DNA from: Dissophora ornata
Lineage: Eukaryota > Mortierellomycota > Mortierellomycetes > Mortierellales > Mortierellaceae
DNA length: 64,000 nt
Direction of reading: 5' to 3'
Assembly: GCA_025201705.1 (NCBI GenBank)
Contig: MU616576.1
Location: 1 to 64,000 of the forward strand
Shown here: positions 47,316 to 59,600 of the stretch, piece by piece
Layout of the letters: every line of letters begins with the position of its first letter
Position numbering within the stretch: position 1 is the stretch's first letter
Made by a program: the position numbers and the translations under genes
The notes under the pieces: model-generated
What the model was told of the DNA's origin: nothing
Database searches by the model: none
What the model saw: only the letters and a program-made list of their open reading frames with translations

Positions 47316-49919
47316 TTAAAAATCTTGGAATCTGCCGTACGAAAAGTCGTCATCCCTGCGTCGATCATCCTTTCGGATGATGAGCGAGGGGCATTCCTCA
47401 TCAAGCCAAGCGAGAAGAAGACTCCCCTGTAGGGCTGACAAATGTGGGCCTCGGACAGAGAGTCCGACCAGCTCCTTGAATGTTGGACTGGGTACAAAGA
47501 AATCCTGAGCAACCCCTGGAACCTCATCATGAATCTCCAACACTCCTGATGTCTTCTGAGAATTTTGCGCCCTCAGCCAGCGAGGATTGCTGTGGTGGAT
47601 CCAATGATGCGCTATCCAATTCAACTCTTTCACGTTACATAACTTTTCGTCCAACCGATAGATCACCAACTTCTCCAAACTCTGCTGCAGTGGCTCCAGC
47701 TGATCCAACCCCGTTTCAACAGTCAGTTCGAGGCAACCCCACTCGTGATCCTTAAACCTGACTTCCCGCTGTCCTTCGAGTGTGAGCTCGCGCAGATTCG
47801 TCAGGCGACCAAGCTGTTTGCAGACTTGAATTTGAATCTCTCTGTGATAGTCTTTAGGCCTCATTTTGCAAAGGTTTGGAGCGCTCCCGCTTGCATCCTG
47901 AAGATCATCGGATTCTGGTTGTGAGTCAAAGTCTGCGTTCTCCGCCTGCTGCTTGGATCCTCGGGGTGATTCTGTGTCCTTGGCATCATGGCTCCTGCCA
48001 CGCTTCTTCTCTTTCGGCATTTTCTTCCTGCGATCCTTTTTCTCGCTGCTATCCTTCTTCTTGTCCTTTGTCTCATTGCTGTCCATTTTCATCTCTGGGA
48101 CACCTTCTACCTTTTTCCGCTTCCGACTCAACTTTTCCTCATACCCATCCTCGCTCTCGCTCCCATTATCCTCCTTTGCCCCATGGGACTCCTGCACTTG
48201 GTCATCCTCAACCACCAGATCATCGTGCAAGACACACTCCGATTCGTGCCATTTCCACATCCCTATCCTTGGTCGCCACTGCGTAGGAATCAGCACAGAA
48301 ATCTCTAGTGTCTCCAGACCCTTGCAAACCCACTCATACCCGATCAAATCGCGTGCGTCCAGTGGTACATCTAGTGCCTTGAAATGCTTCAGCGTCGGCA
48401 AGTTCTTGAACGCCATCCAGGCACAAGAGCTCAGCTCAGAGTTGCCGCTGATATCCAGTCTTGTCAAGCAGCGGCCTGGTTGAGTCTCACCGTCGAGGGG
48501 AGCATGAATGTGAGAATTAGCGTGCCACGATAGAGGCTCACCCATCAGCTTCATGAACACATTGGGTTGGAAATTCGGGACGTCCCAGGCGCTGAGCGAC
48601 TCTAATTGACCACCGTAGCGTGCTACAATCTGGCTCCAGTGTTTCTCTGTGAACTCGCGCCTCATACCAAAATCAATTGCGCGGAGGTTTGGGCAAGTCC
48701 CGTGCAATTCCTCAATGAAACGGAGAGGTGCAGGCGCCCAATTTTTTGTACCATCATTCGCATGATATGGATAGGCGTCGAACAGCCACTCTCGGAAACC
48801 TACGAAGCAGGGCTTTTCGGAGATATCGTAGGTGAACCTGAGCTCCTTAAGAAGAGGACATCTCTTAAGGATGGTGGCGAAACGGGCGACGGGGGTCAAA
48901 AATTCAAAGCCCCAACCTCCCATTTCGGCAGATGATATGGAGTACGTGGTATCATAATTGAGTAATGTTAGAGAGAGGAGGGGTAATGACCCAGATCCCC
49001 ACTCAGGGAGTGATAGGATCAGTTCCGTCGTCCCGAATTCCCCAGCCCAGTCGGCCTTGTAATGCAACACCAGCTGCTCAAGCGATCCACCCGCATGGCT
49101 AGCTAACGGTAGTGGTGGCAGTGGCGACGATATTGCCTGAGCGGAAGGATGACTTCCTATTGCTGTTGCCTGAGGAGATGTCTCCTTTGTCTTCTGCTCA
49201 TTCGCTTCCATCAAGTATAGAAGGAGTTGCGCCTCACTTCCATCGAATCTGCAGGCAATCGAAAGTTGTCTCAATTCAGGCCCAGTACTGCGTAAAATGT
49301 CAAGAAGCGTGCTTAGATCCCACTCTTCTCCCATGTCCGTGAACTGGAAGTCCCGGATCCGAGGGTTCCTGGAAAGAAGAGATTGCACGAGACTGTAGAA
49401 CTGCTCTTGCTGGGATCGGTCAAACGATCCAGTGCAGCACGGTCGGATATCGAGATGAACTAGGTTTTCAAGGCCAGGGTGATGTCTGTACCCAGCTCCA
49501 AGAGTAGGGAATCTCCTCCTGGGGCCTGATTGAAGGAAGGCGGACCAGTGGTCGGTGTTGTCGGCTACAGTGAGGGATCGGATCCTGTGGCAATTGTTGA
49601 TGAATTGTGTCAGATCCAGATCTCGTTCCTCCTCTTCCTCGGTGTCACTGTCTTCCGAGTCGAGGCTACTGCTGCTGTATGGCTGCTCAGGCTGCCCAGG
49701 CTGCCCAGGCTGCCCAGGCTGCTGGAAATATTGACAAAAGTAGCGGCCACCGATAGAATACGATCGCCAGGCGATGGAGAGGCTACATGTGCGCCAGAGA
49801 TGGGACACTCGAGCAGAGACTTGGAGAGATGGGGGGTCGAGGAACTGGAGGACATTTGACAGGATCTCCGGGATGGCGATGGGATCCACCTTGTCAATGC
49901 TGTAACTGCTGATGTTCAT
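47316..49919 (-). CDS. Large F-box protein with LRR-like body
   Basis: An intronless gene of 867 residues. The F-box lies at about residues 12-55 (AIPEILSNVLQFLDPPSLQV, then WRTCSLSIAWRSY). A GQP-repeat and an acidic stretch (residues about 68-95) follow. A leucine-rich-repeat-like body comes next (RSLTVADN, LENLVHLDIRPC, LRQLSIACRF and others). A Lys/Glu/Ser-rich low-complexity insertion of about 100 residues (about 620-720) is probably disordered. It has the architecture of SCF substrate receptors; the target is unknown. It is unrelated in length and terminal motifs to the three F-box genes at 29-34 kb. It is tail-to-tail with the mitochondrial-type gene, with only 67 bases between the stops. 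Confidence 0.85.
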   Translation of the reverse strand: MNISSYSIDKVDPIAIPEILSNVLQFLDPPSLQVSARVSHLWRTCSLSIAWRSYSIGGRYFCQYFQQPGQPGQPGQPEQPYSSSSLDSEDSDTEEEEERDLDLTQFINNCHRIRSLTVADNTDHWSAFLQSGPRRRFPTLGAGYRHHPGLENLVHLDIRPCCTGSFDRSQQEQFYSLVQSLLSRNPRIRDFQFTDMGEEWDLSTLLDILRSTGPELRQLSIACRFDGSEAQLLLYLMEANEQKTKETSPQATAIGSHPSAQAISSPLPPLPLASHAGGSLEQLVLHYKADWAGEFGTTELILSLPEWGSGSLPLLSLTLLNYDTTYSISSAEMGGWGFEFLTPVARFATILKRCPLLKELRFTYDISEKPCFVGFREWLFDAYPYHANDGTKNWAPAPLRFIEELHGTCPNLRAIDFGMRREFTEKHWSQIVARYGGQLESLSAWDVPNFQPNVFMKLMGEPLSWHANSHIHAPLDGETQPGRCLTRLDISGNSELSSCAWMAFKNLPTLKHFKALDVPLDARDLIGYEWVCKGLETLEISVLIPTQWRPRIGMWKWHESECVLHDDLVVEDDQVQESHGAKEDNGSESEDGYEEKLSRKRKKVEGVPEMKMDSNETKDKKKDSSEKKDRRKKMPKEKKRGRSHDAKDTESPRGSKQQAENADFDSQPESDDLQDASGSAPNLCKMRPKDYHREIQIQVCKQLGRLTNLRELTLEGQREVRFKDHEWGCLELTVETGLDQLEPLQQSLEKLVIYRLDEKLCNVKELNWIAHHWIHHSNPRWLRAQNSQKTSGVLEIHDEVPGVAQDFFVPSPTFKELVGLSVRGPHLSALQGSLLLAWLDEECPSLIIRKDDRRRDDDFSYGRFQDF
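49688..49724 (-). repeat. 9-bp coding tandem repeat (Gly-Gln-Pro)
   Basis: The plus strand shows AGGCTGCCC repeated about four times, encoding Gly-Gln-Pro units in the large F-box protein. It is likely to vary in length between strains. Confidence 0.85.
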
Positions 49920-50119
49920 GTCTTCACCAGCGTTCCCAATCGTCCATCGATAGTGGGTTTAATCGAGAGAAAGTGTGAATCATTCATTGTCATAATTTTT
50001 CCGCCACCTAAAAAAAAACAACACGCCCGAATTGAACGCGTCTTAAACTTTCTCGGCGCGGTTTGAGAAACGCAAAAATGTAATGCCCCCTCTCAATTCC
50101 TGGGTGAGGTATGCGTATC

Positions 50120-50684
50120 TTATATACTCCCCGACAAGACTTTTCGGTTCATCTCCTGCCAGAAGGGCTTCGCTTTGTCCCTCTCTTGTCGCTTTTGACT
50201 CTGGATGTACAAGTTGTGCATCGCCCTCAGCCTCGAGTCGTTCTTCGTGCTTTCACTGCAACCTCTATTCGATGACTGCCGATTTAAACTCCTCCTTCTG
50301 CTTGCTGGATCCGGGGCATTGAAGTATATCGATGGACTTTGACTTGCATACTGAAGCAGAGGAAGGACGATCGATGAGCCTTTTTCAATTCTAAATAGCC
50401 AGACCTCAAAGGCCAGCTTTGCGCCCAATCTCCTTTCTTGGGCAGCATACAACTCACTCTGTTCTTCTAGCCTTTAGTTGTGTGGAGAAGGAAAGGACGA
50501 ACCTAGACCTTTCTGCAGCTCGGTTCTCCGAGCGGGACCAGGTGGTCTTTTGCTCACAATGCTCACAATGCCCACAGTTTGGCTGACAACAACAATGAAA
50601 AAATTGGTCGCTCCCCCTCTCTCGGGACATGTACTGCATTAATAATACCTGGTTGGGTATGCGTGTCCCAGATGGACCAGCCAT
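50120..50684 (-). CDS. Small protein with N-terminal cysteine cluster, unknown
   Basis: A three-exon model, 50684-50649, 50582-50509 and 50456-50120, gives 148 residues with consistent phases. The start MAGPSGTRIPNQ joins PNCGHCEHCEQKTTWSRSEN, giving a Cys-x2-Cys-x2-Cys cluster with histidines that might bind metal. Beyond it lies a charged helix (ELYAAQERRLGAKLAFEVWL) and a basic C-terminus (QKRQERDKAKPFWQEMNRKV). The coding character of the third exon is clear from composition and continuity across the frame. Its acceptor could instead be 15 bases upstream, adding LEEQ in phase, but that would leave an intron of only 37 bases. I do not recognise a family. Confidence 0.55.
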
Positions 50685-51049
50685 GGCCCATCGTTTGCTC
50701 CAAAGACCAACGGAAAAAGAACAAGCATCGTGGAGCAGAATGCGGCAGACAGAGAATGGGTCACACACAAGCAGCAGAAAATGCACGTGTATGATGCTGT
50801 GCAGCGCCGTCTTCAGCCTCGATGGTTTCGCCTCAAAATGCTTGCCTGGGTGCAGAGCGGGTACCTCATCTGCCCGACATCAACATCATTCCAAACTCAT
50901 TCATCTCATCTCTTCCCTGTCTCATTTCCTTCTTCCTGTCACCTGTGGTTCTCGCTCCTCTCTCTCTCTCTCTCCCTCTCTCTCTCTCTCTCCTTATTCC
51001 CCTCTCCTCGTATCGGCTCAATTATAATTTCAACTAGTTTCGTTAAACC
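50685..51049. promoter_or_regulatory. Divergent promoter with CT microsatellite before the FAD monooxygenase
   Basis: Lies between the divergent starts of the small cysteine-cluster gene (-) and the monooxygenase (+). A (CT)n tract covers about 50957-50991 just before the ATG at 51050. Confidence 0.45.
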
Positions 51050-52415
51050 ATGTCCGAAAATCCCAAGCCTGTGGTGATGATCGTCGGTGGTGGTCTCGGT
51101 GGCCTGATGTTGGGCATCCTCCTCGAGAAGATCAATGTCCCTTACCACATCTTTGAGCGCGCCTCTGAGGTCAAGCCTCTCGGTAAATATATTGACTCAA
51201 AATCACGGAGGCTGGAAAAAAAAGTGCGTTATACTTACGAGTTGTCCCGCGTAATTATGGCAGGTTCGGCAATGGCTCTTAGCGTGAACATCATGCCGGT
51301 CTTTGAGCAGCTTGGATTGCTTGACGAAATATACAAGTTCTCAGTCTCATCCAACTATGCCACCATATACGACCAACATCTGAACGTCATTGGCACCAGC
51401 GGCATGCGCAACCAGAAAGAAATGTAAGTTTCCACATTTTGTTGGCGAATTATCAATGTTCCATTTTTTGATTTATTGCACGGAACTCACGGAATGTTGC
51501 ACCCTCTATCTTCACATGGGCCCTATAGCTGCGGATACGACAAGGTCATTTTCGCCCGCCCCAACCTGCACAAGCTCATGCTCGACCAAATTCCACCCGA
51601 AAAGGTCTTCTACGGCAAACGAGTTCTCCGGACTGAAGAAAAAGACGACAAGGTCCTCATTCACTGTTCCGATAACTCGACCTATGCAGGTGATATTCTC
51701 GTCGGCGCCGATGGTGCCTACAGCTCTATTCGTCAGTCTCTCTACAAGCGTCTCGATGATCAGGGGATTTTGCCGAAATCAGATTTGGAGAATTTGGCGT
51801 TGGGCTACAACTGCATGGTTGGCGTGACCGACCCGTTAGACCCCGAAAAATACAAGGAGTTGAAGGACGATTTTGCACACTTCACTGCCATTCTTGGAAA
51901 TGACCGGTACAGCGTAAGTTTAAAATGGAAAACACATGCGCACATTCCCGTTATTTTTCCTTGGGCTCGTTTTTTTTTTATCCAATCCAGCCATTGGACC
52001 AAAAACGTTTTTTGCTGTGTGTAACAAACATATCTTTGTCTGATTTTTTTTTTTTTTTTCATCAGTGGGGAGTGGTAAATGTGCCCAACAACCAAATCTG
52101 CTGGATTTTACTCATCCAATTCGATAATGCCGACGATGCTGCAGAACAGCGATTCAGAAACTCAGAGTGGGGCCCTGAATCAAACGACGCGATGGTTAAG
52201 GAATTCCGGGAATGCTTGAATCCTTATGGCGGCACCATGGGAGAAATCATTGATGCCACGCCCAAGGAACGTCGCTCCAAGGTCTTTTTGGAAGAGAAAC
52301 TGTTTGAAACTTGGCATCATGGACGCGTAGCTCTGATTGGAGATGGTAAATTAGCAGCACTCTTTTGTTGGCAAAATGGCGACGCTTTGAACTCGGATAG
52401 TTCCTTTTACTGATT

Positions 52416-52446
<31 letters not shown>

Positions 52447-53349
52447 GTCGCTGTTTTGTTGTAGCCTGCCACAAGGTATGGAATGAAGTGTGTATGAAGA
52501 CTGTTCATGTTGGACACCAAACGAAACTGCAGAGCGTTAACTGTATTCATTGTGTTCCTTCGTTTTTCAATAGATGATCCCTGCTGCTGGTCAAGGTAGG
52601 CGTTGTGGAATCAAACGAGCACTCAACCCTCCAGCACAGTCATACAGTAATTGTTGTCTAACAGCCACTTCCTCCTATTTGTCTATGTGCAATGAATGAC
52701 AGGTGCCATTAACGCAATGCAGGATGCTGTAGTACTCGCCAACTGTATTTACGATATGCCTGACTCGAGCGCCAAGAGCATTCACGCAGCGTTCCAAGAT
52801 TATAAGGACCAGCGTTACGAGCATGCCAAGATGCAGATTGATATCAGCAAATTCTTTGGCAAGATCCTTGCTGGCCAGGTAAAAGAGAAAATGTAGAAGA
52901 AAACGTAGAAGAAAACGTAGAAGATGGGTTTGCATAGAGTGCACAGAAACCATTGCAATCTCCTGTTTGCTTGATCTTAATTTAATCCGAGCTCACTCAC
53001 ATTACGCACCTCCATACACAACTAGTCCTTCTTCGAGCGACTCCTCCGCAAGATTATTCTAAACTACGTTCCATACTGGGTCCAGGCACGGAACCTCATG
53101 AAGACTGTCTGCTACCGTCCCCAAATCACCTGGCTTCCCTTTGCGCCTAACCATGGCACTGGGCCTGTCCTCCCACAAAAGCCATCGTGGCGCTATCAAG
53201 AGCGGCTTGCTAGAGGCGAGACCACACCCACACCGGCCACAACCGTGACTGGAGCTGCCAAAGTTACTACTGCGGAAACTGCTGAGGCGGGTGAAGCGAC
53301 AACGACAACGGCAAGCGCGACGGCTCCTGCAACGTCTTGCGTTGTTTAA
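51050..53349 (+). CDS. FAD-dependent aromatic-ring-type monooxygenase
   Basis: A flavoprotein monooxygenase (PHBH/UbiH fold) that would hydroxylate or epoxidise a small substrate with NAD(P)H and O2. Eight exons give 496 residues: 51050-51182, 51264-51423, 51529-51913, 52066-52345, 52465-52475, 52574-52595, 52703-52878 and 53026-53349. The Rossmann motif is MIVGGGLGGLMLGILLE. The DG motif is GADGAYSSIRQS. The GD motif, GRVALIGDACHKMIPAAGQG, is assembled from three exons, including an 11-nt microexon (52465-52475) and a 22-nt exon. The C-terminal tail is a Thr/Ala low-complexity stretch without a targeting signal. Introns contain long T-runs (29 T at 52418-52446). The substrate cannot be inferred; such enzymes are numerous in these fungi. 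Confidence 0.88.
52418..52446 (+). repeat. T29 homopolymer in monooxygenase intron 4
   Basis: An uninterrupted run of 29 T just before the 11-nt microexon. It may serve as polypyrimidine tract and is prone to sequencing-length error. Confidence 0.9.
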
Positions 53350-53674
53350 CATTAAATAGTAGAAGATGGATATGAAAATATGTGCATCGAATAGTCCATT
53401 GACACCCCATGCAATCAAAATTATGCAAACAATCTAAAACCCAATCAATAAACCCATGCAGCAAGCATCTACAAGCATCCGCAAGCGCCACAAAATAAAA
53501 TCGGCTATGTATGTTCCGATTGATCGTAGTACATTCATGTCATTAAGTTGCTGTTCTATCTAAAGTCATTATTATTTCATCTGGGTAAATTGAACACCTG
53601 TGTTTGCCTCAACGCCAGCGATATCGCTCGTACTTAACCATTGTTGTTGCATCCGACACTGCTGCTGGCATTGC
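53350..53674. other. Convergent 3' intergenic region
   Basis: Contains the 3' ends of the monooxygenase (+) and the RA-PH scaffold gene (-). No gene was recognised. Confidence 0.4.
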
Positions 53675-56600
53675 TTAGGACGTTCCTCCACTAGAGAGAT
53701 GCATCCACCTTGTCAGGCTGGCACTTGTCGCTTTAATCTGCGCCACAGCACCTTGTCCCTGGCTGCGACCTGAACTACGTTGTTGCCCTTCAGACGCATA
53801 TCTCAGCAACTGTCCACTGCCACTTCGCCGATGCCCCATCTTGGGCGGCTGCGACCCTGAGCATAGCCCTGGCCCTGATGTAGACGCGGATGCGGACCCT
53901 GATCGAAGCCTCGCCTCAAAATTCGCATCAACTCCATCCGTCCTTCCAGCTACCAGGATACCACAGTTATTATTTTCGTAGCGGGCGTTGCCAAGGTCCG
54001 CTACCAACGACCTGCCAGGCCCATAACCAACACCTCCAGTGAGTGGCACGGAATGCTTATTGAACTCTGCCGGCTTCATCACGGTCGGTGTGGACATGCA
54101 TCGACTGCGACTACTGCTAGTACCACTCAAATTTACCGTAGCTGCAAGCATCGTTGGTGGGGTTGTAAAGATAATACTGGCCGTACCCGCGCCCAAAATC
54201 CCCGATGCCGCCGCAGCCGATACCCTGTCTTTAGCTTTGAGGAAGTTCTGCGCCTTTTCTGAGAGCTTGATTTCGGGCAACCGAGGCGCATGGTACGAAG
54301 GTATGAGAGTGTCTTCTGGGGGAAGAGCCGATCGCTGATCCTTGATAGGTCCGTCTAATCGGTTTCCGTGTGTCAAGGAACTATAAATACATATTCCGCA
54401 GACTTATGAAGTGTATCAAAGATTATACACCGACTGACTGACCCATGAACTTACCAAGGAATCTTTCAAGAGCGCTCTGGAGCATCTTCCACGCATCCTC
54501 AGTTTCTGTGTACCCCTTCAGTGTCACAAACATTTTCCCTTCTGCATCCTTACTCTCTCCCTGCTCCAAGAATGGGCAGTGCATCAAAGTCTTTAACGTC
54601 GCCGCTGCTGTCACCAGCCGTTCCTTTTCTGCCTCTGAGTCGCCGCTGCTGTCGTAGCTGCTATCTGCTAGTTTTAATCCGCCAACTAATTTCAACCGCG
54701 TTGCTGCAACATTTTCAGAATCCTGCCGCTTCTGCTGATGCGACGCCCGTTTCTTGGCAGTGATCTCCTGCAATGATATTTTGTGCTTTTGTTGTTGTTG
54801 GTCATGATCTCGCTGCATCCCTTGCTGCTCTACCCCAGCTGAATCCATGTCAAATGAGCCGTGACTCTGCATTGCCTTTTGGAGACCATGCGCCAATGCC
54901 AGCACATGCGTTGTTGGTTTCGAATCCACTGACTCTTGAAATTTGTAATCTATAGATGACGCAGCAATATCAGACGCAAAAGGACAAAAAGTCCTAGTAG
55001 CTCTGCCTAATACTGCCGAGAGTGAGCTATGGCGTGTCCTCGGCGCAGCTGTAGCAGTAGTACTAACGGCTGCAGGGCTCACCACTGATGGGAGGATGGA
55101 TCTAGGCGGTGAAGATCTTGTCCTGTTCTCTGCAAACAGACTCTGGGTCTTCACCAACAAACTCCTCGGCATCTTTTCCTCTCCTGATTCTAATACCGCT
55201 TCTGTCAATTCATCTGCCGCTACTGCTGATGTTGATGGTGGTTGAACTGAATGTGTCTTCGGCACAAGCCTCTCCAATGGCATCGGTGGTGGCAGCTTCA
55301 GAAGCAACGTTGTTGAAGTATGAGCTAATGGTAGCGGTCTCTCGTGCAAAGGATGCATAGATGGCCACATTACATTCGCGTTATTCTTCGAGAAGTCTTG
55401 GCTGACCACTGCCGGAGTTCCTGATAGTGTGCGAGTCCTTGTCAAGGAAGTGGATCTAATTGGCTGCGGTGGGAGCGTGGATGAAGATGAAGTTGACAAT
55501 ATAGAGGCTTTGCGCATCAGGGGTGAAGAGAACCGGTTCAAGACTCTGAGCGATGACTTTTTGTTTAATGGCGGTGGCGGTGGTGGAGATCCTGGAATCG
55601 AGGAAGTAGGAGCCTTTGTTTTCTCGGGCTCTGGCGTCATCTCGACCATGACTTCCATCAGCGCCGAGAGAGAAATCTTGATGCAAAAGAAGTATAATCG
55701 CAACTTGTGGGCCATCGACACTTGTACCACTGGACCAGCCCTTTTCTGCTCTGTTGTAGCTGCAATTGTTGCCACCATATTTCTCTCTTCTTCGCTTAGG
55801 CTGATATGCTCCATGGCCTTTGTGTCTCGGCTGGAAGGAACTTTTGAATCCAATTGAATCCCAAAGCTTGGGTTAGAAGCTGAATCTTGTTTTCCGTCTT
55901 CTTGTTGCAGCTCTAGCTCCTTCTTGGCCTCGACCCACTGGAACTGGCCTAACGCGTTGATAACCACAAAGCACTTCACATAACGCCCAGACGCCTTTGA
56001 TATTGAGATATTCGCAGCTCTCGATCCAGAAGGCGATGTCGCTGTCGGCTGCACACAGATAGATGATGAAGAGTGACTTCTGCTCATAGGCGGCATTGAA
56101 GTCCTATAAGGGTTTGTCGCGATGCTACTGTTGCTGACGCTGAAATCGCTTTGGTCTTCCTTCCTGGACACGGGGGCGGATGTGTTTGGAATGTAGAGCC
56201 AAATATATCCTGAATAAAGAGGCGGCGATGAAGATCGCATGTCTGAGGATTTAAGAAGTTTCATGCTTGAAGGGTCGAGATGTGAGTGTTCTTCGTTTTC
56301 GAGCAGCGCGTTTTCGGGGATGCTAGTGATGTCAGACGATGGCTCCGGAGTCGTATCTACGTATCCCCACATAAAGTCCAAGATAATCAGTGCTTAATAT
56401 TTTGACCGTTTTAGGGTAAAATAGAAAAAAGTCATTGTGTGTATTATACCTTTCGATCGCAGACTATACTCCCACAAAAGCTGCTGTGAACTACCTCGAG
56501 AACTCAAACTCCTGATTCGAAGCATTTGGTGGCCATGACCTGGGTCTGTAGCCATCCTCCGTCTCTGATCCCCCTCCATTCCAAAATTCTGGTAGTGAGC

Positions 56601-59600
56601 AGAGAAGGATCCCTGTCTCGATAAAGAATGATGCTGTAACAGACTCAAGTCTCTTCCATCCAAAAGCGATGCCGTGAAATTTGGTGATATCTCTTGACCG
56701 CCGTTCCAGAATTGGTGCTGCCCGTTTGTAACTTGTCCATTACGACCGATACTGGAGCTACGGCTAATGCTATTGCTGACGCTCAACCGGCTGTTACGAC
56801 CGCCGTTATCGTCGGCACTTTGGTTATGGTTATTGAGGTTTAGGAGTGCAGCAGCCGCATTTGATATCAGTACGGGGTTGATAGCCGACAATGTCGCAGG
56901 ACTCTGGACCGTATGACTTCTCTGTCTCACTCCTGAAAAGACAGCACCCCTTGTGATAGGGTTATTGGCGGCCGTGTAGGAGTGGTATCGATTCCGCTTC
57001 CTTGCTGACATGATCGCTTCATCCATAGATGCTGGGGGTGGCTCTAATGGAAGTGGAGGGAGTGGAGGAGGGACACTGATGGGTGGGGCGATGGGTGAAA
57101 CTATAGCTGTTGGGTCGAATGGCGGTGGTAATCCTTGAAGTGGCGTGCAGTTGAGAGAGTTGAAAATCCTAACCCAATGATTGAGCTCCTACACAAACCA
57201 CAGAAGCAATATTAGCATCTAAATACCAGATAAGAGAAATAAGATATGTGATATGACTAAATCAACGGGTGAAATATGTATTTGGGCCTTACACTTTCGC
57301 TGGAAGCCCGGAAACACACTTTGGGTACGCTTGGATCTGGCGAGATAGCCAAAGTAATAATGGTCGTGGACATGGCCGCGGCTGAAGACGTCAACTTGAA
57401 ACTGTGGCGGGGAATATGCGGAAGAACAGTAGTGACTACTGTCAGCGGGATCCTCAGCTCAATGGACTTTTTGGTCGTATCCTGTGTATCGGGCGAAATT
57501 CGTTAAAAAAAACATATATGTCAGCTTTGAATTCCCAAGGCAACAAACAATTTAAAGAAGACATCTAACGAAAGCGAACTGCTACCTTTCGCTTGTGGTA
57601 AACGAGTAACTTTGTGCCTTGAAGAACAACCCATCGTTCCTTCCAAACACCAGCACATTCTTTGGTTCCATTGTTAGTCAATCTGCTGACGGGTCGGCTC
57701 TTTTTCGACATTTTGTACAAAACCCCTTCTGCGTAATGATCGTAGTAATTCAAGGGAGTGCCAGGTGGCGGCAATTGGATGTAATTATTGCGAAGCTGTA
57801 GTTCCAAAAGGCAGTGTGGTTGCAGGTTATACGAACTGACGAGACGAGAATCGTCTAGCCAATGACCCTACATCGATACATCAAACATTAAAGGATGGCA
57901 GAGCTCACAGTTAAAATTACATCAATCCCACAGATTCTATGGCCAAGCCCGCTCCAAAAATCAAAATATGCGAAGATCTGATATACTCACAGCTGCAACC
58001 CAAAACAATCCGAAGCATGCCTTCCATGCCGAGCACTCTGATCTCCTTATCTCCGTCTGCAATGTTTCATCTCCTCCAAGGCAGTCGTCAAGCACACTCC
58101 CATGATCCAGCACTTCGCGCACCATCTGCCTCGCACTCGTGGTGCTCTGTCGACTTCTGTAATGACTCCACCCTGGAATATTGCGGAGGTAACTAGAACC
58201 AGAGTTATCCTTACTACCTCGACTTCCCGTGGATCCATAGCCATTACTCTTGTCTGTGTGAAGTGACGAGTATGCCCTCAACCTCCTAAGTTGTTGTTGG
58301 TTCAAAACTGCCTGATCCTCATCGCCAGGGCTGTCAAAACTGGGACGTAGTTGGGACTGGATGCCTGCCGAATGACTCCGCCGAATTTCTAGCACAGAAC
58401 TCGAGTATACCACGCTACCGCCTTGCAATCCTTGATGCGTGCCATCAGTAATACGCCTTTTTAAAGGCGAGTAAGATGGTGGAGACCGAGGAAAGATATC
58501 ATCCGCCATCAACTCCTCTGCCTGTAACTCAGCTTCGTCATCGCCGATACTCTCTTGGTCGTTGAAGCTTTCATCGTCGCCGCCACTACGACTAAGGTGG
58601 GGACTACTGCAGACGAGAGCCGAGTTACCGTCCGATTGCGGCGTGTATAAGCTGGATCCATCGGATATGGAGGAGCTGTCCATTGTAATGTATCGGCGAT
58701 TACTGCTTCCCGAGTCCCCTTCGACATCATGCCCACTGCTCCTTGCTTTTGAATCCATCAAAGTGACCCCAGATGTCGCTGTTGTCTGGAAAATATCAGT
58801 CTGGAGGGATTGGGATTGGAATTGAAGTTGGGGCTGGGCTGGCAAGGAGGTCAGTCTACACTTCGCCAGTATTGCATCTCGCGCCTTGTGGACAGGCATG
58901 TCCCGAGGAAGATCGACTTGCACCCAAAGATCCTTTGTCACATATCGAACATGGATCGGAATCACGGAGGTCGTGTCTATTTTCGTATCGCCGCCGTTGC
59001 GTTGATTATTTTGGTGATTGTGGTGGTGATGAGGACTGTTCCCGAGTAGATGCTGCAGAAACATATTGCCGTTGTGTTCCGACGACGCGTGTTGATTGTG
59101 TTGCGGCAGATGATTGGTATTGCTGCCGCTGCTCATGGAACTCATAGATGTCTTAATACGCCGCGGATAAGGCGGTTTGTTCAACTGCATTGGTCGATGT
59201 GGCTGCAGCTTCATATTTTGATATTGCAGTTGTTGTGTTGTCGGTGACCGAGGGGAGCCTGGTGTAAGGCCCGTTGGCGTTGCAGGCTGGGAATGTTGCG
59301 AATAAGAGTCATTCCTAAGCGGCGAACCCGGCTCCATCTGCAATACTTTACTCTCGTCACCATCTGTCGTTTTCTGGTCGAGATATTGCAGTTCCTTATT
59401 CTTCTGCGCCGCATACTGTTTCTTCGAGTTCGGACTGAGTTGGTTATAATAAGTCGAAAATGTTGTTGTCGTTTTCTCGATAGGAAGCGAATCATGTCGA
59501 TGGTTCCGCAGCGATGAAGAGGCTTTTCTGATAAGACTCGTTGGTGTGGTCGTACTACTTGTTGGAGAAGTAGAACAGGAGAGGATCGGTAGCGAAGAAT

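Noticed and set aside
47953..48483. 176-codon plus-strand frame with Ser/Phe/Leu-rich sequence
   Set aside because: It is the antisense of the Lys/Glu-rich insertion in the large F-box protein.
53098..53349. Separate small gene starting at an internal ATG
   Set aside because: It is the in-phase last exon of the FAD monooxygenase, beginning at 53026.
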